From: Arthrobacter sp. GMC3 | GTDB taxonomy: Bacteria > Actinomycetota > Actinomycetes > Actinomycetales > Micrococcaceae | Reading direction: 5' to 3' | NCBI RefSeq assembly: GCF_002929305.1 | Contig: NZ_PJIO01000002.1 | Span: 310,001-374,000 of the forward strand | DNA: 64,000 nucleotides | Part shown: positions 23,053-31,643 of the stretch, piece after piece | Numbering within the stretch: the first letter of the stretch is position 1 | How the letters are laid out: every line of letters begins with the position of its first letter | Notes under the pieces: model-generated | The model's database searches: none | The model's input: only the letters and a program-made list of their open reading frames with translations | Told to the model about the DNA's origin: nothing | Made by a program: the position numbers and the translations under genes

Positions 23053-23538
23053 TCAAGTACCTATGCGCAGCTGAACCACCGAGGCCTGCGCCTCCGCAGG
23101 ATCGATCAGATCATTGTCCCGGAGCCACTCGATGGCCCTGACTTTCATGACGGCGTCGTGGAATTCAGCCCAATCCGTTTGCACCTGCGGGAATTGATGC
23201 AGGGCGTCCTTGAAATGCCGGAACGGTTTGCTGCGGTCGATTGAACGGGCCAGTTCTGCCCTGCAATGGGGATCCTTGACACTGAAAATAAAGGCCTCCA
23301 TGTCCCCAAAGGCCTCGAAAGAATCTATCGTCTCGATGCGGACACCGCCTCGGTCCTCAACGTTCCAGCCCTCGGCGCCAGCCTCATCTGCGGCCTCTTC
23401 ACCCCACAGTTGGATCCGGCCGGTGGCAGGATCCAGCCAAAAGAACGTGTCGTAGTCCATGAAGTGGTTTTCCAATGCCATGGACAGGCCCGCAAGATCG
23501 ATATCACTGATGTGCAACACGGCTCGGCCCTCCGTCAT
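23053..23538 (-). CDS. UPF0158 family protein
   Basis: About 161 residues. The sequence LHISDIDLAGLSMALENHFM and then YFLD-type WLDPATGRIQLW are the N-terminal marks of UPF0158. Later parts have FEAFGDMEAFIFSVKDPHCR and FKDALHQFPQVQTDWAEFHD, also typical. The function of the family is unknown; members are small cytosolic proteins. The start at 23538 is chosen from family alignment, since no clear ribosome site is visible and the longer frame reads into the divergent fucosidase start. Confidence 0.78.
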   Translation of the reverse strand: MTEGRAVLHISDIDLAGLSMALENHFMDYDTFFWLDPATGRIQLWGEEAADEAGAEGWNVEDRGGVRIETIDSFEAFGDMEAFIFSVKDPHCRAELARSIDRSKPFRHFKDALHQFPQVQTDWAEFHDAVMKVRAIEWLRDNDLIDPAEAQASVVQLRIGT

Positions 23539-23639
23539 GGGTAGTCGGAATGATGAAGCAACCCATAGACACCATGGTTCTACCCGGAACGGATTTGGGC
23601 AAGAGCTAGGGCCGGGCAGGAGTGTGAAAAACTGCAACC

Positions 23640-24893
23640 ATGATTCCACTGGTTCCCACACCCGAGCAGCTCGCCTGGCAGCACGATCAACTGGGTGTCT
23701 TCCTCCACTTCGGTATCAACACTTTCCACGGGAAGGAGTGGAGCGACGGAACCCTGCCCGCAGCCTCCTTCAACCCGGGCAATCTCGACGCCGAACAGTG
23801 GGTGAAAACTGCCCGGGACGCCGGCGCGAAATACGTCGTCTTGACCGCCAAACACCACGATGGCTTCTGCCTGTGGCCAACCGCAACCACCAGCTATTCC
23901 GTTGCGTCCTCGCCCTGGCGGGATGGGCGCGGTGACGTGGTGGCCGAGGTGGCCGCCGCCTGCCGCAAACATGGCGTGAAACTGGGCCTGTACCTGTCCC
24001 CCTGGGATCGCAATGCCGCGTGCTACCCGGATCCGGTGGCCTACGACGCGTTCTACCTGCGCCAGCTCCGAGAACTGTGCAGCAACTACGGCAAGCTGTG
24101 TGAGCTGTGGTTTGATGGCGCCGGCTCTCAGGGACGCGAATACGACTGGTCAAGCATTGCCGCCCTTATCGACGAACTCCAGCCCGGTGCCATGGTCTTC
24201 AACATGGGTGCGCCAACCATCCGCTGGGTTGGCAATGAAGATGGCCTGGCCGCAGATCCAGTGAACTATGTAGTGGACCAGACGGACTTTTCCAACTACA
24301 CGGTACATTCGGCGGCATTGGCGCAGGCCCTCTATTTGCCGCCGGAATGCGATGTCTCCATCCGCCGCGGCTGGTTCTGGCACCCCGGGGATGAACCAAA
24401 GTCCCTCACCCACCTGCTCGCCATTTACTACCGTTCGGTGGGGCTGGGTGCGAACCTTTTGCTGAACCTGCCGCCAGATACTCGCGGCCTGATCCCCGAC
24501 GACGACGTAGCCCGTGTGCATGCGTTTTCCGGTGAACTCCGACGCCGTTTCGCAGCCCCCAGCGTTGCTTCCCTGCACGCCGTGGGGGAAGGGGTGTGGA
24601 TGGCCGAGTTCGCGGCGGAAACCCGTCTCGACCATCTGCGGCTATCCGAGGACCTCACCCGGGGGCAGCGGGTCACGGCGCACAGGATCAAGGACGGGGA
24701 TGGCCAGGTAGTGATGGGCGCAGGTACCGTCGGCGCCCAACGTATCCACGTCTTCCCCGCCGTGACAGCCAAAAGGTTCTTCATCGAGTTGGACGGCGAC
24801 AACCCGGCGCTGACCTCCGTCGTCGGATTTAACACCGGCGTCGAAGTCATCCCCGAGATCGACTACACGGCCTCCACCGACGCCCCGGACTAG
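23640..24893 (+). CDS. Glycoside hydrolase family 29 alpha-L-fucosidase, cytoplasmic
   Basis: The 417-residue protein has the GH29 core: WQHDQLGVFLHFGINTF at the barrel start, LTAKHHDGFCLWPT with the substrate-binding His pair at 72-73, and CELWFDGAGSQG with the expected nucleophile Asp159. A short beta-sandwich ends the protein. No signal peptide is present, so it acts on imported fucosylated oligosaccharides. The compact form fits the GH29-B-like type, which prefers branched 1,3/1,4 links, though that is inferred. No transporter is adjacent. Confidence 0.9.
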   Translation: MIPLVPTPEQLAWQHDQLGVFLHFGINTFHGKEWSDGTLPAASFNPGNLDAEQWVKTARDAGAKYVVLTAKHHDGFCLWPTATTSYSVASSPWRDGRGDVVAEVAAACRKHGVKLGLYLSPWDRNAACYPDPVAYDAFYLRQLRELCSNYGKLCELWFDGAGSQGREYDWSSIAALIDELQPGAMVFNMGAPTIRWVGNEDGLAADPVNYVVDQTDFSNYTVHSAALAQALYLPPECDVSIRRGWFWHPGDEPKSLTHLLAIYYRSVGLGANLLLNLPPDTRGLIPDDDVARVHAFSGELRRRFAAPSVASLHAVGEGVWMAEFAAETRLDHLRLSEDLTRGQRVTAHRIKDGDGQVVMGAGTVGAQRIHVFPAVTAKRFFIELDGDNPALTSVVGFNTGVEVIPEIDYTASTDAPD

Positions 24894-24923
24894 GATCACC
24901 GGGTCCCCGGGGCGCCGCCGAAA

Positions 24924-26324
24924 CTACTTCGTGCTGAGCTCTTCCGTGACGGTGGCCAGCGTGCCGGTATCCACATCCTGCGACGGACCGTTCAGATAGC
25001 GGTCCAGCGAGTCATCCATGGCGTTCAACCAGCGCGTGTGGTGCTTGGTGGCCATGGTGCCGGTGACAACCGAGCGGTGGACCATGTCGCGGTAACCCAA
25101 AATGTCGCTCTCCTTGTGCCCCATCCAGTCTTTGAAGAGCTGCGAAACGGCATCCAGATCGAACGGCGGGTAGTCCGTGGCATCGATCAGCTCGCGCAGG
25201 TAGTCCGACTGGAAATCGGCCTCGGCGTTGTGATCTGGCAGCGCCGCCAGGCGTTCGAGCCATAGCTGGATGTCTGCCTCGCGCGCCTGTTGCGAGGGCA
25301 ACTCGATTTTTCCGGTCATGACATCACGGGCAAACCATGCCTGCGCATCAAACATGTTGAAGGTGTAGTACTGGTCCTGCGCGCCAAGGTAGAACAGGTT
25401 GGTGTTTTGCTGCCACACCACACCCTTGTACAAATTCCCCGGGTACAGCACGTTTTTGGACTTCAGGGAAAGATCGCTGGGCAGGAAAGGGTATTTGTGC
25501 TGGTAACCGGTACACAGCACGACGGCGTCGAACTCGCCCTTGGTGCCGTCTAAGAAATGCGCGGTACGGCCCTCGAAATGGGTGACAAGGGAGCGCTCAA
25601 CGGTGTTTTCGGGCCAGTCAAAGCCCATGGGTGCCGTGCGGTAGCTGAAGGTGACGGACGCTGCCCCCATCTTGTGTGCTTGCATGCCGATGTCCTCGGC
25701 GGAGTAGCTGCTGCCGATCATGAGCAGGTTTTTGCCGGCAAAGCGTTCGGCGCCACGGAAGTCATGGGCGTGCAGGAGGTCGCCGGGGAAGGAGTTGATG
25801 CCCTCGAATTCAGGGACCGCGGGAAAGGCGAAGTGGCCCGTTGAAACCACCAGCTTGTCAAAGACATGTTCGGCGGTGGTACCCGTGGTCAGGTCTTCCA
25901 CCGTCAGCGTGAATTCTTCGGTTGCCGGGTTGTAGCTGGTGTGGCGGGCTACCGTGTTGAACTGCACGTATTTGCGGACATCAGACTTTTCCACGCGGCC
26001 CTTGATGTAGTCGAAAAGGACTGCGCGCGGCGGGAATGAGGAGAAGGCCTGGCCAAAGTGCTCGTCAAAGGAGTAGTCGGAAAATTCCAGGCATTCCTTA
26101 GGGCCGTTGGACCACAAATGACGGTACATGCTGGTGTGGACGGGCTCGCCGTAGGCATCCAAGCCGGTACGCCAGCTGCTGTTCCACTGTCCACCCCAGT
26201 CGTCCTGCTTTTCAAAACACATGATGGACGGGATGTCCGCACCATTCTTGCGTGCTGATTCAAATGCCCGCAGCTGTGCCATGCCGCTGGGGCCCGCACC
26301 AATGATTCCGACTCGCAATGTCAT
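24924..26324 (-). CDS. tmm: Flavin monooxygenase, trimethylamine monooxygenase type
   Basis: The protein starts MTLRVGIIGAGPSGMAQLRA, with the FAD-binding GxGxxG, six bases after GAGGAG. WSNGPKECLEFSDYSFDEHFG is, by recall, highly typical of bacterial trimethylamine monooxygenase. An FMO-like FPGDLLHAHDFRG motif and a second dinucleotide site (LMIGSSYSAED) follow. The enzyme oxidises trimethylamine to its N-oxide with NADPH and oxygen. No TMAO demethylase or methylamine genes are next to it, so the amine oxide may serve osmoprotection or the enzyme may act on another amine or on indole. Confidence 0.85.
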   Translation of the reverse strand: MTLRVGIIGAGPSGMAQLRAFESARKNGADIPSIMCFEKQDDWGGQWNSSWRTGLDAYGEPVHTSMYRHLWSNGPKECLEFSDYSFDEHFGQAFSSFPPRAVLFDYIKGRVEKSDVRKYVQFNTVARHTSYNPATEEFTLTVEDLTTGTTAEHVFDKLVVSTGHFAFPAVPEFEGINSFPGDLLHAHDFRGAERFAGKNLLMIGSSYSAEDIGMQAHKMGAASVTFSYRTAPMGFDWPENTVERSLVTHFEGRTAHFLDGTKGEFDAVVLCTGYQHKYPFLPSDLSLKSKNVLYPGNLYKGVVWQQNTNLFYLGAQDQYYTFNMFDAQAWFARDVMTGKIELPSQQAREADIQLWLERLAALPDHNAEADFQSDYLRELIDATDYPPFDLDAVSQLFKDWMGHKESDILGYRDMVHRSVVTGTMATKHHTRWLNAMDDSLDRYLNGPSQDVDTGTLATVTEELSTK

Positions 26325-26692
26325 GCTGTTCTCCTCATTCATTGGATATTTTTCATTCGTCGCAAGTGACGCTTCAAATCCACACTCCGGAAATCTGCGG
26401 TGGCCAGAGATGGCGCCAACGTGGCGGAGCTACAAAGCGCTGGGTGCGCGGCGGCAGTTCAAACTGCGGCAATGTGCGGGCGGCGGAGGCCGCCCGGGGC
26501 TCATGACATCAATCCCGCGCAATCCAAGCGGCGGGAGAAACGGCCCTAATCTTGGTGGCCAAAAAGGCAATCACCAAGGATTTGAAGGTGGTAGCTGCCG
26601 ATCCAATGCGGCAGCGAACCTGTAACCCATTCCAACATTTTAGAAATGGTAAGTCAAAGTCATTCAATGAATAAGAGAAACTAACTCGTCCT
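26325..26692. other. Long leader or intergenic region upstream of tmm
   Basis: About 370 bases lie between the ABC-F stop and the tmm start with no convincing gene. Parts are repetitive (GCGGCAGTTCAAACTGCGGC forms an imperfect inverted repeat near 26450-26470, and GGGCGGCGGAGGCCGCCC another near 26476). These could fold in a structured tmm leader. No known riboswitch core was recognised. Confidence 0.4.
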
Positions 26693-26727
26693 GCTTGCGG
26701 CCCCGCATCACGCTCGGGGCCGCAAGC
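26693..26727 (-). terminator. Hairpin after the ABC-F gene
   Basis: GCTTGCGGCCCCG and CGGGGCCGCAAGC form a perfect 13-bp stem around a 9-nt loop, seven bases after the ABC-F stop codon on the leftward strand. There is no T-tract, as is common in high-GC genomes. Confidence 0.75.
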
Positions 26728-26733
26728 GTGCAA

Positions 26734-28371
26734 CTACAGTTCGGTGACCTTGCCATCGCGGACGTCCCAGCGGGTGTCCAGGTGAACGTTTTCCAGTAGG
26801 CGCCGGTCGTGCGAAACCAGCAGGAGAGTGCCCTCGTAGCCGTCAAGGGCCTGCTCGAGCTGCTCGATGGCGGGCAGATCCAGATGGTTGGTGGGCTCAT
26901 CCAGGACAAGGACGTTGACACCGCGTGCCTGCAGCAGGGCCAAGGAGGCGCGGGTGCGCTCACCGGGGGAGAGGCTACCCACCGGGCTGGTCACGTGATC
27001 CGCCTTCAAGCCGAACTTTGCCAACAGTGTGCGCACCTCGGCCTGGTTCATCTCCGGGACCAGATCCTCGAATGCGGCGCCCAAGGGCACGTCCTCCGGG
27101 AACTGGCTGCGGGCCTGGTCGATTTCGCCAAGGGCGACATTGGCGCCCAGGGAGGCCACGCCGTCGTCCGGTTCCTGGCGGCCTAGAAGCAGTCGCAACA
27201 AAGTTGATTTGCCGGCGCCATTGGGGCCCGTGATGCCGATGCGTTCGCCAGCGTTGACCTGGACCGAGACCGGGCCCAGGGTGAAGCCGTCGTGGCGCAC
27301 TGTGGCCTCGTTGAGGGTGGCCACCACGGTGCTGGACCGCGGCGCGGCACCGATGCTGAACTGGAGTGCCCACTCCTTGCGCGGCTCCTCCACCTCGTCC
27401 AGCCGGGCGATCCGGGACTCCATCTGGCGCACCTTCTGGGCCTGTTTTTCGGAGGACTCACTGGCCGCCTTGCGCCGGATCTTGTCATTGTCCGGGCTCT
27501 TCTTCATAGCGTTTCGTACGCCTTGGGAGCTCCACTCGCGCTGTGTGCGGGCACGCCCCACCAGGTCCGCCTTCTTCTCGGCAAACTCGTCGTAGGCCTC
27601 GCGGGCATGCCGCTTGGCGATGGCGCGCTCCTCCAGGAACGAGTCGTAGCCGCCGTCGTACACGGTCACCTTGTTCTGGGGCAGGTCCAGCTCCACCACC
27701 TTGGTGATGCAGCGGGCCAGGAACTCCCTGTCGTGGGACACCAGAACCACGCCGCCGCGCAGGCCCTTAACGAACTCCTCCAGCCTGGCCAGGCCGGATA
27801 GGTCAAGGTCGTTGGTGGGCTCATCCAGCAGCACAATGTCGAAACGGCTCAACAAAAGTGCGGCCAAGGCAACACGAGCGGCCTGCCCGCCAGATAGTCC
27901 CGTCATGAGCGCATCCGGACCCACCTCAAGGCCTAGTTCGGCCAGGGTTGCCGGTATGCGATCGTCCAGGTCAGCCGCACCGCACGCCAGCCAGTGATCC
28001 AGGGCGTTGGCGTACCGATCATCGTCCTCGGCATTGCCTGAACCCAGTGCCTCGGCCGAGGACTCCATCGCTTCGGTGGCCTCACTGCAACCTGTGCGGC
28101 GGCCAATGTAGGCGGCGATGCTCTCACCGGCAAGGCGCTCATGTTCTTGGGGTAGCCAGCCGATGAAGGCATCCTGCGGGGCCGTGCTGACGCTGCCCGC
28201 TTGGGGTTTGTCGGCTCCGGCCAGCAGTCGCAAAAGGGTGGACTTGCCGGCCCCATTGGCGCCGACGACGCCCACCACATCGCCGGGGGCGACGGTGAGA
28301 TTGAGGTTGCTGAACAAGGTACGGTGGGCGTGGCCGCCAGAAAGGTTTTTGGCCACAAGTGTTGCGCTCAT
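26734..28371 (-). CDS. ABC-F family ATPase
   Basis: Two ATP-binding cassettes in one chain and no membrane domain. Cassette 1 has GANGAGKST (near residue 38), LSGGQAARVAL and IVLLDEPTNDLD; cassette 2 has GPNGAGKST, LSPGERTRASL and LVLDEPTNHLD. A charged linker of about 80 residues between them (about 240-330, with EKKADLVGRARTQREW) is the P-site tRNA interaction region. ABC-F proteins act on ribosomes, in translation rescue or antibiotic protection. The resistance subtype cannot be read from the linker. Confidence 0.93.
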   Translation of the reverse strand: MSATLVAKNLSGGHAHRTLFSNLNLTVAPGDVVGVVGANGAGKSTLLRLLAGADKPQAGSVSTAPQDAFIGWLPQEHERLAGESIAAYIGRRTGCSEATEAMESSAEALGSGNAEDDDRYANALDHWLACGAADLDDRIPATLAELGLEVGPDALMTGLSGGQAARVALAALLLSRFDIVLLDEPTNDLDLSGLARLEEFVKGLRGGVVLVSHDREFLARCITKVVELDLPQNKVTVYDGGYDSFLEERAIAKRHAREAYDEFAEKKADLVGRARTQREWSSQGVRNAMKKSPDNDKIRRKAASESSEKQAQKVRQMESRIARLDEVEEPRKEWALQFSIGAAPRSSTVVATLNEATVRHDGFTLGPVSVQVNAGERIGITGPNGAGKSTLLRLLLGRQEPDDGVASLGANVALGEIDQARSQFPEDVPLGAAFEDLVPEMNQAEVRTLLAKFGLKADHVTSPVGSLSPGERTRASLALLQARGVNVLVLDEPTNHLDLPAIEQLEQALDGYEGTLLLVSHDRRLLENVHLDTRWDVRDGKVTEL

Positions 28372-28523
28372 GTGTCAATCTTATTTTGAATTGGGACTTC
28401 GCCGGACCGGCGGATCCGGGGTCTCGCCCTGCGAGCTCACGTTTTCGGGACGGTCATCGTCTACCCATCAGGGAACGCAACGAATCACGGCCCAGGCCGT
28501 GGGTGATGAAAGTGGAGATGCAA

Positions 28524-29480
28524 ATGCCCGGTCAGGGATCAACAAGTAAGTGGCCGCTGGTGCAATTTATTTTGCTGGCCGTCATCTGGGGAGCCAGTTT
28601 CCTGTTCATCGCAGTCGGCCTGCAGGGACTGTCACCGGCCCAAGTGGTGCTCGGGCGCTTGTGTGCGGGAACAGTGGCGTTGGCCGCCATATCCCTGGCA
28701 ACCCGACAAAAGCTGCCAAGAGAGCCCGCGGTGTGGGCGCATCTGGGCGTCGTCTCGGTTTTGCTGTGCGTTGTCCCGTTCCTGCTGTTCGCTTGGGCTG
28801 AACAGGACATTGCATCCGGCCTGGCCAGCATTTACAACGCAACAACGCCACTGATGACAACGCTCGTGGCACTCGTCGCGCTGCCGCAGGAACGTCCCGG
28901 AAAGCTTCGCCTGTTTGGCTTGCTCGCAGGGTTCCTTGGCGTCCTGGTGGTCCTGGGGCCGTGGAATGGCGCCGGTGGAGGATCACTTGCCGCGCAGGGG
29001 GCCTGTCTGCTGGCGACCGCCTGCTACGGCCTCGGGTTTGTCTACCTCAGGCGCTTTATCTCGCCGCGGGGCTTGTCCTCGCTCTCCGTGGCGACGGTGC
29101 AGGTGGGCCTTGGTGCCGTGATCATGCTGGTGCTGGCCCCGTGGATTGCGACGGGCCCCATCCAACTCTCGCCGCAGATCGTGGCAAGCATTCTTGTCCT
29201 CGGCATGGTCGGGACGGGATTGGCCTATGTGTGGAATACCAATCTCGTCGCCGCATGGGGTGCGGCGAACGCATCAGCGGTGACTTACCTGACGCCTATC
29301 GTCGGCGTCAGCCTAGGGGTGCTCCTGCTGGCCGAGCCGGTCACGTGGAACCAGCCCGTGGGGGCGCTCATCGTCGTGGCCGGAATTGCCATTAGCCAGG
29401 GCCGGCTGGACGCATTGGGCCGGTGGCGCCGGAAGGCGGCGGACCGTCGCGGCGCCGCCGCCCCTGCCGGACGTGATTAG
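28524..29480 (+). CDS. EamA-type (DMT superfamily) membrane transporter
   Basis: Ten hydrophobic segments form two repeats of five; the first starts VQFILLAVIWGASFLFIAVG and the second TACYGLGFVYLRRFI, both EamA marks (WGxxF, PxxxLxxRF-like AQVVLGRL). The family exports amino acids or other metabolites. The ATG at 28524 has GGAG seven bases before it; upstream ATGs at 28506 and 28518 are alternatives. It converges with the oxidoreductase gene, the stop codons overlapping. Confidence 0.85.
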   Translation: MPGQGSTSKWPLVQFILLAVIWGASFLFIAVGLQGLSPAQVVLGRLCAGTVALAAISLATRQKLPREPAVWAHLGVVSVLLCVVPFLLFAWAEQDIASGLASIYNATTPLMTTLVALVALPQERPGKLRLFGLLAGFLGVLVVLGPWNGAGGGSLAAQGACLLATACYGLGFVYLRRFISPRGLSSLSVATVQVGLGAVIMLVLAPWIATGPIQLSPQIVASILVLGMVGTGLAYVWNTNLVAAWGAANASAVTYLTPIVGVSLGVLLLAEPVTWNQPVGALIVVAGIAISQGRLDALGRWRRKAADRRGAAAPAGRD

Positions 29481-30142
29481 ACGGCCGGTTCCAGCTCGCG
29501 CTCTGCTGTCAGGTGGGCGGCCAGTTCGGCTGCAATTCCGGCCTTGTCGTAGCTGCCATTGAAGATCGGGGTATTCGGCTCAAAGGCCAAGCCATTGCTC
29601 AGATCTCCGGCGTCGACGGCGTCAAAACCCAGGCGCTCCACAAAGTCGAGCACCATGGTGCGGGTGGCGTCGTCGTCAGCGGCTACAGCCAAGGCGCGGC
29701 GGCCGGGAGTGCCAGCGGGCAGGGCGTCCAGTTCGAGCTCGTGGTAGCCAATGTGGTTCAAGGACTTGGCCAACAGAGCGCCCGGAATGTGCGCCAGAAC
29801 CATTTCGGAGCTCGACGGCGCCTCCTCCAACTCGGGCATGTCACCGTTGGTGTCGCGCCAGTAGTTCATGGTGTCCACTACGTGCTTGCCGGCCAGGGCG
29901 GCCGGGTCGAGGGTTCGGAACTTGTGCAGCGGAACGGAGAGGACCACCAGATCGGCCTCCTCCATGACCTGGGCAGCGGTTGCGGCTTTGGCTCCGGGGG
30001 CCATGACGGAAATGATCAGGTCAATGTTCTTGGGGTCGCCGGATGCCGCAATTAGGACACGGTAACCGGCCAGCAGGGCCTGACGTGCCACGCCTGTGCC
30101 CACTTTTCCTGCGCCAAGGATGCCGATGGTCTGTGTAGTCAT
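29477..30142 (-). CDS. F420-dependent or NADP oxidoreductase, FNO-like
   Basis: The 221-residue protein starts MTTQTIGILGAGKVGTGVAR, a Rossmann dinucleotide site. VLSVPLHKFRTLDPAALAGKHVVDTMN and the Asn-Tyr-Trp that follow match the NADPH:F420 oxidoreductase family, which binds NADP in the N-domain. The C-terminal part is short and helical. The real substrate is not set. It is divergent from a MarR gene, with an 84-base shared region, so MarR control is likely. Confidence 0.8.
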   Translation of the reverse strand: MTTQTIGILGAGKVGTGVARQALLAGYRVLIAASGDPKNIDLIISVMAPGAKAATAAQVMEEADLVVLSVPLHKFRTLDPAALAGKHVVDTMNYWRDTNGDMPELEEAPSSSEMVLAHIPGALLAKSLNHIGYHELELDALPAGTPGRRALAVAADDDATRTMVLDFVERLGFDAVDAGDLSNGLAFEPNTPIFNGSYDKAGIAAELAAHLTAERELEPAV

Positions 30143-30226
30143 GCGGTTAATCTCCGTCCATATACGTTGTTCTACAGACGATCTTACTCTCATATTATCT
30201 GTTGTAAAGCGCAGTAGTGGGTTAGA
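30143..30226. promoter_or_regulatory. Divergent promoter region with imperfect inverted repeat
   Basis: TTCTACAGA (about 30170-30178) and TCTGTTGTAA (about 30199-30208) form an imperfect inverted pair about 20 bases apart, in an A/T-rich stretch between the oxidoreductase and MarR genes. They are candidate MarR operator half-sites. Confidence 0.4.
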
Positions 30227-30754
30227 ATGGATGATATGAGTAACAGCGCCGCCCTAGAAACCAGCCCGAGCAGCACCCAAGAGGACTTTGGGTGGACGCT
30301 AGGCGTGTTGGTGCGCAACTATCAGAACGCCTCCGCAGCCACCATGGGTGACCTCCCCCATGGGGCCCGCGGATATCAGGTGCTAGTCGCAGTGGTGGGC
30401 GGGGAACTGCCTAACCAATTGGCGCTGGCCCAGCACCTTGGCATTGACCGCACCGTCATGACGTACCTGATCGATGACTTCGTCAAAGCCGGCCTGGTGG
30501 AACGCCAGCTGAACCCCTCGGACCGTCGTGCCCGGATCGTTGTGGGGACGGCGGCGGGCAAGGATGCGCTGGCCGACTTGCAGCGCCGCGTGACCGAGAC
30601 CGAGGACGTTGTGCTCGCGGCTTTGGAGCCCGCCGAGCGCGAGGTTTTCAGAACACTTCTCCGTCGAGTGGCTTGCCATACCCCTGCCGTGAACGACCAT
30701 GATCTGGGTGCATGCGAGGCCGTGGAGCAAATGCTCGGCACGGCCAAAAGCTAG
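30227..30754 (+). CDS. MarR-family transcriptional regulator
   Basis: The 175-residue protein carries a winged HTH: PNQLALAQHLGIDRTVMTYL, then IDDFVKAGLVERQLNPSDRR with the wing DRRARIV. The dimerisation helices lie on both sides. It is divergent from the NADP oxidoreductase and so probably represses it and itself. A second start nine bases downstream (MSNSAA) is possible. A 9-bp hairpin follows. Confidence 0.88.
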   Translation: MDDMSNSAALETSPSSTQEDFGWTLGVLVRNYQNASAATMGDLPHGARGYQVLVAVVGGELPNQLALAQHLGIDRTVMTYLIDDFVKAGLVERQLNPSDRRARIVVGTAAGKDALADLQRRVTETEDVVLAALEPAEREVFRTLLRRVACHTPAVNDHDLGACEAVEQMLGTAKS

Positions 30755-30761
30755 TTCGCCG

Positions 30762-30786
30762 TCGCCGTCGTTAAGGCCGACGGCGA
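30762..30786. terminator. Hairpin between convergent marR and gntR genes
   Basis: TCGCCGTCG and CGACGGCGA pair perfectly over a 7-nt loop. It shares the GCCGTCG core of other palindromes in this window. Confidence 0.65.
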
Positions 30787-30800
30787 GTCCCGCCGGGCGC

Positions 30801-31454
30801 CTAGCCCTCCACCGAGGTGCCCAGGGATAACCAATTGTCCCGGCTTGCCAGCGCGGCGGCATCGGCGTCACCCATACCGGCCAGCCGGATGATCTCAGCG
30901 TGGGCCGTGACGGAGTGGCGGGCGGCGTGTGAACTGAAGCGCTGGCGCTCCACCCGCCGCAGTACTGGTAGTGCCGAATCCAGAACCTCGGGGATCATCG
31001 CGTTGCCGCAGGTGTCGATGAAGACTGTGTGGAAGTCGTCGTCGGCGGCCAGTGCCGCGTCGACGTCGTCGGCATCCAGGGCGGCCGAAAATAGGGTGTT
31101 GGCGGCGGTTAGTGCGGCCAGGTTTTGCGCAGTCAACGCGGGCACGGCCAGGCGGGTGGCGAGCTCGTGCATGGCGGCCACCACCTGTTGGGCGTTGACA
31201 GTGGATCCCGGGTCAAGTGGGGCCACCGTGGTGGCACGTCCGGGAGTGGCGATGATGAGCCCGGCCCGCTCAAGGCGCAGCAAAGCCTCCCGAATGGGCG
31301 TCCGGCTCACTCCGAGCCACGCCTCGAGCTCGGGATCCTTGAGGCGTTCGCCTGGAGCCAGGGTGCCATTGACGATGGCGTCCCGAATGGAATGATAGAC
31401 ATCTTCTCGGAGCAACGGGCGCTTATGGATTCCTTGGGGCAGGGGAGTGGGCAT
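30801..31454 (-). CDS. GntR-family (FCD) repressor next to acdS
   Basis: The 217-residue protein has a GntR winged HTH (VYHSIRDAIVNGTLAPGERL, then DPELEAWLGVSRTPIREALL) and an all-helical FCD domain with the metal-site His pattern (DDDFHTVFIDTCGN and VTAHAEIIRLA). It is divergent from the ACC deaminase gene with a 189-base gap holding a 28-bp palindrome over that promoter. I infer it represses acdS and releases in the presence of ACC or a related ligand. Known acdS regulators in Proteobacteria are Lrp-type, so this would be a different solution. Confidence 0.88.
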   Translation of the reverse strand: MPTPLPQGIHKRPLLREDVYHSIRDAIVNGTLAPGERLKDPELEAWLGVSRTPIREALLRLERAGLIIATPGRATTVAPLDPGSTVNAQQVVAAMHELATRLAVPALTAQNLAALTAANTLFSAALDADDVDAALAADDDFHTVFIDTCGNAMIPEVLDSALPVLRRVERQRFSSHAARHSVTAHAEIIRLAGMGDADAAALASRDNWLSLGTSVEG

Positions 31455-31509
31455 GCAACATAGAATATATCGCCCGGGCCGGACTGTGCGTGGAAAACAT
31501 CAAAAACTC

Positions 31510-31552
31510 TTGACAAGGCGCGCTTTCCGTATGCAATATATTGCATACGGAA
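31510..31552 (+). promoter_or_regulatory. acdS promoter with 28-bp perfect palindrome
   Basis: A TTGACA -35 box lies at 31510-31515. A perfect palindrome, TTCCGTATGCAATA followed by its complement, covers 31525-31552 and overlaps the expected -10 position (CAATAT near 31534). A weaker relative (ATGCAACATAGAATATAT) sits at the gntR start. Position and symmetry fit a GntR/FCD repressor site blocking polymerase. Confidence 0.82.
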
Positions 31553-31643
31553 GAATTGGGTTGTTGCTCCGGTGCGGGCCGGAGCGCAGACAAGCAGGGG
31601 TCTGGCCTGCACCCCGGCCCCGCACCCGAAAAGGATGTCCACC

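Noticed and set aside
26509..26733. A 74-residue minus-strand frame between the ABC-F and tmm genes
   Set aside because: It contains the terminator hairpin of the ABC-F gene, lacks a ribosome site and has no family character.
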